Positions 6,731 to 11,009 of a stretch of 11,009 bases of DNA are shown piece after piece (the first letter of the stretch is position 1; each line of letters begins with the position of its first letter). The stretch covers positions 1-11,009 of the forward strand of contig DASRCB010000147.1 in NCBI GenBank assembly GCA_035653295.1, given 5' to 3'. This DNA is from DASRCB01 sp035653295. GTDB taxonomy: Bacteria > Acidobacteriota > Terriglobia > Bryobacterales > Bryobacteraceae. The notes under the pieces are model-generated. The model ran no database searches. It had not been told where the DNA came from and saw only the letters and a list, made by a program, of their open reading frames with translations. The translations under genes and the position numbers were made by a program.

Positions 6731-6826
6731 CCGCCCCGACTCCCGCCCCGCCGAGCATTCCAGCCAGCACTGTGAAGCCGGGTCGCACCATTCCTTCGGC
6801 GCCCCCTGTAGTGATATCGTCATTTG

Positions 6827-6832
6827 CGGAGG
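6827..6832 (+). promoter_or_regulatory. Ribosome binding site of mscL
   Basis: CGGAGG lies 6 bases before the ATG at 6839. This picks that ATG over the in-frame upstream ATG at 6824, which would add five residues and has no such signal. It is one of the few strong Shine-Dalgarno sites in the window. Confidence 0.75.
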
Positions 6833-6838
6833 CGTCCC

Positions 6839-7255
6839 ATGAAAGGCTTCAAGCAGTTTCTGATGCGCGGTAACGTCGTCGATCTCGCCGTCGCGGTGGT
6901 TATCGGCGCGGCATTCGGGGCCGTCGTTACAGCCCTTGTCAAAGACCTGATTACGCCACTGATCGCGGCCATCTTTCAAAAGCCCGATTTTTCGGCGATC
7001 GTCTTCACCGTCAATGGAAGCAAGTTCGCGGTGGGCGACTTCATCAACGCCGTGGTTTCGTTTCTCCTCGTTGCCGCGGCAATTTACTACCTCATCGTGC
7101 TGCCCATGAACGCGCTCACGGCTCGTCTGCGGCGCGGCGAGAAACCGCCCGACCCGACCACCAAAGAATGCCCCGAGTGCCTCAGCACGATTCCTATCGC
7201 CGCCCGCCGCTGCGCCTTCTGCACGGCGCCGGTAGCCACCTCCCAGGTGGCCTGA
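6839..7255 (+). CDS. mscL: Large-conductance mechanosensitive channel with C-terminal zinc ribbon
   Basis: 138 residues. MscL opens under membrane tension and releases solutes during hypo-osmotic shock. The N-terminal amphipathic helix (KGFKQFLMRGNVVDLAVAV, 2-20) leads into TM1 with the family's Gly/Ala-rich pore-lining stretch (G23, G27) and D36-L37-I38-x-P40. A short periplasmic loop (about 47-65) follows, then TM2 at about 66-88 (DFINAVVSFLLVAAAIYYLIV). The usual family tail is a cytoplasmic helix bundle. Here, after a linker with Pro and charged residues (98-108), the tail is a four-Cys element with C111, C114, C125 and C128 spaced as a zinc ribbon. I recall comparable Cys tails in other bacterial MscL proteins, so this may be a known subtype. 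The start is fixed by CGGAGG at 6827-6832. The next gene begins one base after the stop. Confidence 0.95.
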   Translation: MKGFKQFLMRGNVVDLAVAVVIGAAFGAVVTALVKDLITPLIAAIFQKPDFSAIVFTVNGSKFAVGDFINAVVSFLLVAAAIYYLIVLPMNALTARLRRGEKPPDPTTKECPECLSTIPIAARRCAFCTAPVATSQVA

Positions 7256-7256
7256 A

Positions 7257-7556
7257 GTGAAAGTGATCGCGGACCTGTGCGTCGTCCCGCTGGGCGTCGG
7301 CGTCTCGGTTTCCAGAGAGGTGGCCGTCTGTGAGCGTGTGCTGCGCGAGGCCGGCCTTAAGGTCGGCCTGCATGCCTACGGTACGAATATCGAAGGTGAC
7401 TGGGACGCCGTCTTTGCCGCGGTCAAACGCTGTCACGAGGCGCTGCACGAGATGGGCGTGCCGCGTATCACCAGCACGCTGCGCTTCGGTACGCGCATCG
7501 ACCGTGAGCAGTCCATGGCGGATAAGATCCGCAGCGTGGAAGACAAGCTGAAATAG
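7257..7556 (+). CDS. MTH1187/YkoF-like thiamine-binding family protein
   Basis: 99 residues, starting at GTG 7257, one base after the mscL stop; AGGTGG at 7245-7250 gives a usable ribosome binding site inside the end of mscL. The sequence fits the UPF0045/Thiamine_BP family (MTH1187, YkoF-like fold): an opening beta strand V-I-A-D-L-C-V-V-P-L-G, then S-V-S-R-E-V, then L-K-V-G-L-H-A-Y-G-T-N-I-E-G-D-W, and a C-terminal strand I-T-S-T-L-R-F-G-T-R-I-D followed by a final helix (KIRSVEDKL). Family members are small, form oligomers, and some bind thiamine or its pyrimidine moiety; they are cytoplasmic and their exact role is unsettled. Nearly full family length. Overlap with the mscL end suggests co-expression, though I know no functional link. 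Confidence 0.9.
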   Translation: MKVIADLCVVPLGVGVSVSREVAVCERVLREAGLKVGLHAYGTNIEGDWDAVFAAVKRCHEALHEMGVPRITSTLRFGTRIDREQSMADKIRSVEDKLK

Positions 7557-7627
7557 GTCCGCCCTCATGTAGCGGGGCTGCGCCGCCGATGGAGTTGGTT
7601 GAAGGCGACTCTTCTTCAATCGCCATT

Positions 7628-8131
7628 ATGAACTGCCCCTCCTGCGGCGCCGCCCTGCACCTCGATCCTGACAAGGATTACTGTCAGTGCGATTACTGCC
7701 GCAGCTATTATTTCCCGGATCAGAACGAAGAGGGTGTCCGCGTATTTGGGGAAGAGTCACCGTCGAACTGTCCGATCTGCTCGGTTCCGCTGGCATACGC
7801 CACCATGGGCGGGATGCGGTTTCTCTACTGTAACCATTGCCGCGGCATGCTCATCGCCATGGACATATTCACGGCCCTGACCAATCAGCTTCGGTTGCAG
7901 ATCGGCACGCTGGAAACGATCGGAACGCCGCCGGATCCCAGGGAACTGGAACGCCGTATCGCCTGCCCGCAATGCCACGAGCGCATGGAAACGCACCGCT
8001 ACGGCGGACCCGGAAACGTCATCCTGGACAGCTGTGAGAAGTGTTGCATGAACTGGCTGGATCACGGCGAACTCATGCGAATCGTGCACACGCCGGATTA
8101 CTCCCGCCAACCTGCCGTCGAAGTATCGTAA
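7628..8131 (+). CDS. Triple zinc-ribbon protein (zf-TFIIB-like C-terminus)
   Basis: 167 residues from ATG 7628, chosen because MNCPSCG is the typical opening of such proteins; an in-frame ATG at 7589 would add 13 residues, and neither has a clear Shine-Dalgarno. Three CxxC-CxxC units are visible. Unit 1: C3, C6 with C21, C24 (C19 is an alternative). Unit 2: C48, C51 with C68, C71. Unit 3: C113, C116 with C136, C139, then WLDHGEL at 143-149, which matches the zf-TFIIB Pfam pattern of C-x2-C, a middle segment, C-x2-C and W-x-D-x-G-E-L. Units 2 and 3 both look like degenerate copies of the same motif. An acidic, mostly helical linker (75-110) separates them. No membrane segment. Function unknown; binding of Zn, nucleic acid or protein is inferred only from the ribbons. 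It stands 71 bases after the thiamine-binding gene and converges with the membrane protein gene. Confidence 0.85.
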   Translation: MNCPSCGAALHLDPDKDYCQCDYCRSYYFPDQNEEGVRVFGEESPSNCPICSVPLAYATMGGMRFLYCNHCRGMLIAMDIFTALTNQLRLQIGTLETIGTPPDPRELERRIACPQCHERMETHRYGGPGNVILDSCEKCCMNWLDHGELMRIVHTPDYSRQPAVEVS

Positions 8132-8176
8132 CCGGACCGCTTGCAGTCACTCGATCGCGCCCGTCGGGCCAAACCA

Positions 8177-9775
8177 TCAGCGCAGCGGCGTGACCGTCGT
8201 CCGCGGAGTGTCCACCAACACGCGCCAGAAGCGCCGGCCGGGATAGTAGTTCATCAGCGCTCGATCGCGGTCGTCGCCGAGATCGTGGGCCCAGATGACG
8301 CGCTGGGCATCGATCGTCGCGCCGTTGTAGACCCATTCGAAATCGCGGTTGCGTCCGTATCGGACCAGGATGACGTGCCGGCCCGGGGTGTTGGTAATCT
8401 GCTGCTCGATGTTGTACCGGTCCATCCTCGATTGAGGTCGATACAGCGTCACGTCGGAGCCGGGAAGCGCGCGCGCCATCTGAATAACCGGCCACGCCAG
8501 CATCGCGGTCAACAGCACCGCGGAAATCGCCTTTGCCGCAAACGGATCGGTTCCCCTCATGCGGCTCAGCCGGCAGAGCACGAGGAACGACAGCACGATC
8601 AGCACTGAGATGAGCGGCGCCACGTAGTGCACAAACAGGGAAACATCAAGCAGAGCAGCGATGGCGCTCACCGCGGCCACTGCAGCCAGTAGCTTCAGTT
8701 GGCGCGACGCTCGAGCGAGCGGCGCAAACAGCACAGGGATGAGGGCGCATGGACCGACACCCCACGCCAACACGAGCACCAGCCGCATCAACAGCATCTG
8801 CGTCCGCCTCGGCCACGACCATGCACGGATCATCTCCCATTCACCGAGAAAATGACGAAAGACGCGCTCGAGGTCCGGATATCCGTAAGCCGGCGCCAGC
8901 TTCGCGGGCAGAATCCACAGAGTAGGCGCTGGCCCATACTCTGACTGGTACAACGCATATGGCATCAGCCAGGCATGGCCGGTGACGCGCCAGTTATACA
9001 AGGCCATCAGCGCAATCACTGCGCCGCCGCAGACGAGGAGCGAGGCGAGGCGCCGCCGGCGTGCGGGGTCGATCATCGCCGCAACGCCGAAGCACGCCAC
9101 CAGAACACCGCCCTCGAATGGCCGCGAGTTCAGCAGGAACAGAGCCCCGAGTGAAAACCCGGCCGGCCAAAGCCGGGCGCTGCGGCGGGCAAATGAGCCG
9201 ATCAGCAGGGCGCCCCCGAGCGCCGCAACCGCGCCGCCCCAATATGTTTCCGTCCAGTAATGACCCGGCCCGAACGTGAGTGCGGTGAACACTCCGCCGA
9301 GCAGGGCCCATCCCGGCGACACCCATGCCTGCAGCGCCCAGCAGATCGCCGCCCCCAGGAGAGCCACGCTCAGATACACACCTGCCGCCGGATCGCCGAA
9401 CACCTTCTGTCCGAGCGCCAGGAAAACACCCTGCGCGGGCGGGTACTTCGAGGCATACACGGGATGCACCAGCACATGCAGCGACTCGAAGAAAGGCCAC
9501 ATCGGGTGCTGTGGATTGGCAAGCCGCCCTGAGGCGAACGTGTCGCCCGCAAGCAGGTTGCAGAACTCGTCATCGACGCCCGCGACCGGATGTGGCAGCA
9601 CCAGCGCGCCAGCGACCCGCAGCAGCAGACTGAAAATGAACACGCCGGCGATGGCCGCAACGCGATGCCGCCCGGCCGCCTCGACACGCGCCATCACAGC
9701 GTCGAAAATCAGCGCGAGGCGCCGCAGCAGAGCCGCTTCGGCAGGGAGTCGTAGCTGAGTGACGGTCGCGGCCAT
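8177..9775 (-). CDS. Polytopic GT-C-like membrane protein, possible glycosyltransferase
   Basis: 532 residues from ATG 9775; GAGG lies about 10 bases upstream. The N-terminal 38 residues are cytoplasmic and basic, followed by about ten hydrophobic helices from residue 39 to about 440, and a soluble C-terminal domain (about 440-532, PQSRMDRYNIEQQ to the end) probably periplasmic. The first extracytoplasmic loop (61-110) carries D68-D69-E70, then N87-P88 and K110-Y-P-P-A-Q-G116. An acidic pair in this loop is the catalytic hallmark of GT-C transferases (PMT, ArnT families), which move sugars from polyprenyl-phosphate carriers. I know of similar acidobacterial proteins annotated as hypothetical; glycosyltransferase activity is inferred from this layout, not shown. 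It is divergent from the lectin gene (81-base gap) and converges with the zinc-ribbon gene (45-base gap). No partner glycosylation gene other than manC, about 1.7 kb away, is present. Confidence 0.87.
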   Translation of the reverse strand: MAATVTQLRLPAEAALLRRLALIFDAVMARVEAAGRHRVAAIAGVFIFSLLLRVAGALVLPHPVAGVDDEFCNLLAGDTFASGRLANPQHPMWPFFESLHVLVHPVYASKYPPAQGVFLALGQKVFGDPAAGVYLSVALLGAAICWALQAWVSPGWALLGGVFTALTFGPGHYWTETYWGGAVAALGGALLIGSFARRSARLWPAGFSLGALFLLNSRPFEGGVLVACFGVAAMIDPARRRRLASLLVCGGAVIALMALYNWRVTGHAWLMPYALYQSEYGPAPTLWILPAKLAPAYGYPDLERVFRHFLGEWEMIRAWSWPRRTQMLLMRLVLVLAWGVGPCALIPVLFAPLARASRQLKLLAAVAAVSAIAALLDVSLFVHYVAPLISVLIVLSFLVLCRLSRMRGTDPFAAKAISAVLLTAMLAWPVIQMARALPGSDVTLYRPQSRMDRYNIEQQITNTPGRHVILVRYGRNRDFEWVYNGATIDAQRVIWAHDLGDDRDRALMNYYPGRRFWRVLVDTPRTTVTPLR

Positions 9776-9856
9776 CCGGCAATAGCCTCAAACGGACCAT
9801 CGGCGGAAGGCCCGAATTTATGCACCCCGACGAGGGCGGCGGACGTAATCTATGGT

Positions 9857-11009
9857 GTGCGGCTGATGCTTCTCATGGTACTCGCAACCGCGATTGCCCA
9901 GGCCGCGATTCGCTACGACAATTTCCGATCCACGGAAGAGCTGAGCCTGGTCGGCGACGCGCGGGTCTCCGGGAACGCGCTGCGGATCACCCCGGCGAAG
10001 AACGACCGCTCCGGTGCAGTCTGGCTGCGGGAAAAGCAGCTCGTGGCCTCCGGCTTCGACACTACATTCCAGTTCCAGTTAACGCATCAGGGAGGCATGG
10101 GTCATGGCGCCGATGGCTTCGCGTTCGTAATTCAGAACTCCGGTCCCGGTGCGCTCGGGGGTTTCGGGTCCGCCGGCGGCTTTGCCGTCGATGACGGAAC
10201 CTACCGCCACCGCGATAAAGGCATTCCCTGGAGCGTCGCCGTTTTCTTCGACACCTACAAGAACGACGACGAGCACGACCCGTCGAACAACTACATCGGC
10301 CTCTGCACCTATGGCCGGCCTGCGGACATGCGCTGGCCGGCAACGCGCCTGGCGCTCGCGCCGGACCTGCCGTTCGACCTGAAGGACGGCGCGGTGCATA
10401 CCGTCCGCATTCTGTTCCAGCCTCCTGTTTTGTCGGTCTTCCTGGACGGCGCCGCCGACCCAGTGCTCAAGGCCGCGGTCGATCTGTCCATCGTGGTCGA
10501 TCAGCATGGCAGCGCCTGGGTTGGCTTCACTGCCTCCACCGGCGGCGGGTACGAGAACCACGACATACTCAACTGGTCCTTTCATCGTTCGGCAGTCTCC
10601 TCCAACATTTCTGCGGTCGATTCGGACATTACTTTTCCCATGGCCGCCTGCCTTCCAAACCGGAACCTGTGCACGCCGGAGCGCGCCATCGTCGAGCCCA
10701 GTGGCGCCGGCTATCACGTGATTCTCCCCGCGAATCTGGAATGGGGCGCGAGCGTTCCGGAATCGGCCGGCGGCGCGATGGGAGTGAAAAATGCCCATGG
10801 AATCGTTTGCTGGGACGTCAATGCGCCCGGCTCCGATGGATGCAGCGGGCCTTCGGGGAACGGTCCGCCGGCGGGCGACGGTTTTGTGGACGCCGATGCG
10901 CCCCCGGGGGCACTGGTGATGAGAATCCGCGACGGGCGCGTCTGGGTATCTGTGAACGGCCGCCGTGGCGCGGCTTTTCGGGACAACCAGGGATTCTACG
11001 AATTTGATT
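9857..11009 (+). CDS. Secreted L-type lectin with LecA-like second domain, 3' end missing
   Basis: Open frame to the right edge; 384 codons are visible. GTG 9857 is chosen since it gives a basic residue (R2) before the hydrophobic core of the signal peptide (3-14, ending near Q-A-A); ATG 9866 is the alternative. Residues about 18-245 form an L-type (legume-like) lectin fold: G84-A-D86-G-F-A-F-V for sugar contact, and F130-F-D132-T-Y-K-N136 with D141-P-S-N144 as the expected Ca/Mn ligands, close to the legume pattern E-F-D-T-Y then D-P-x-x-N. The second part (about 275 onward) has the pattern of the Pseudomonas LecA-like beta-sandwich: an opening V-I-L-P-A-N-L-E-W, the segment DADAPPGALVMRI, and D-N-Q-G-F-Y at the window end. 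This suggests two carbohydrate-binding modules. The ligand is unknown. It is presumably exported to the periplasm or outside the cell. Confidence 0.88.
   Translation, partial: MRLMLLMVLATAIAQAAIRYDNFRSTEELSLVGDARVSGNALRITPAKNDRSGAVWLREKQLVASGFDTTFQFQLTHQGGMGHGADGFAFVIQNSGPGALGGFGSAGGFAVDDGTYRHRDKGIPWSVAVFFDTYKNDDEHDPSNNYIGLCTYGRPADMRWPATRLALAPDLPFDLKDGAVHTVRILFQPPVLSVFLDGAADPVLKAAVDLSIVVDQHGSAWVGFTASTGGGYENHDILNWSFHRSAVSSNISAVDSDITFPMAACLPNRNLCTPERAIVEPSGAGYHVILPANLEWGASVPESAGGAMGVKNAHGIVCWDVNAPGSDGCSGPSGNGPPAGDGFVDADAPPGALVMRIRDGRVWVSVNGRRGAAFRDNQGFYEFD

Noticed and set aside
8155..8172. Short GCCC/GGGC hairpin between the converging genes, considered as a terminator
   Set aside because: Only a four-pair stem and no T-run on either strand.

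Overview
The window is about 11 kb of GC-rich bacterial chromosome. The gene content points to Acidobacteriota, probably a Solibacter/Bryobacter-like soil lineage: a planctomycete-type cytochrome c/DUF1549 protein, a secreted protein family I associate with acidobacteria, a GT-C-like membrane protein with a D-D-E loop, and a secreted L-type lectin. This assignment is inferred from protein families, because no rRNA or marker gene is present. No tRNA, rRNA, CRISPR array, insertion sequence or phage gene was seen, and no gap between genes exceeds about 140 bases.

Layout, left to right. (1) Minus strand, 1-2133: a radical SAM/SPASM-like protein, followed downstream by a diheme cytochrome c/DUF1549 protein that runs off the left edge. 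The 136-base gap between them holds a 58-base nested inverted repeat and a plausible promoter with a perfect TTGACA. (2) Plus strand, 2224-6484: a secreted acidobacterial protein, then three consecutive type I signal peptidase genes (3007-5398), then a mannose-1-phosphate guanylyltransferase. From the first lepB onward the genes overlap or abut and look like one operon with little Shine-Dalgarno signal. (3) Plus strand, 6509-8131: a small two-helix membrane protein, an MscL channel with a C-terminal zinc ribbon, an MTH1187/YkoF-like thiamine-binding protein and a triple zinc-ribbon protein. (4) Minus strand, 8177-9775: a polytopic GT-C-like membrane protein. (5) Plus strand, 9857 to the right edge: a secreted lectin with a second, LecA-like carbohydrate-binding region, truncated by the window.

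How they fit together: much of the window concerns the cell envelope (export and processing by signal peptidases, nucleotide-sugar supply, a possible glycosyltransferase, secreted lectin and heme proteins, a mechanosensitive channel). The standout is the tandem triple lepB array. All three copies keep the catalytic Ser/Lys dyad, but two of them share an altered active-site motif (T-S-S-M in place of S-G-S-M), which suggests functional divergence rather than simple dosage. I see no convincing evidence for a wholly new defence or mobile system.
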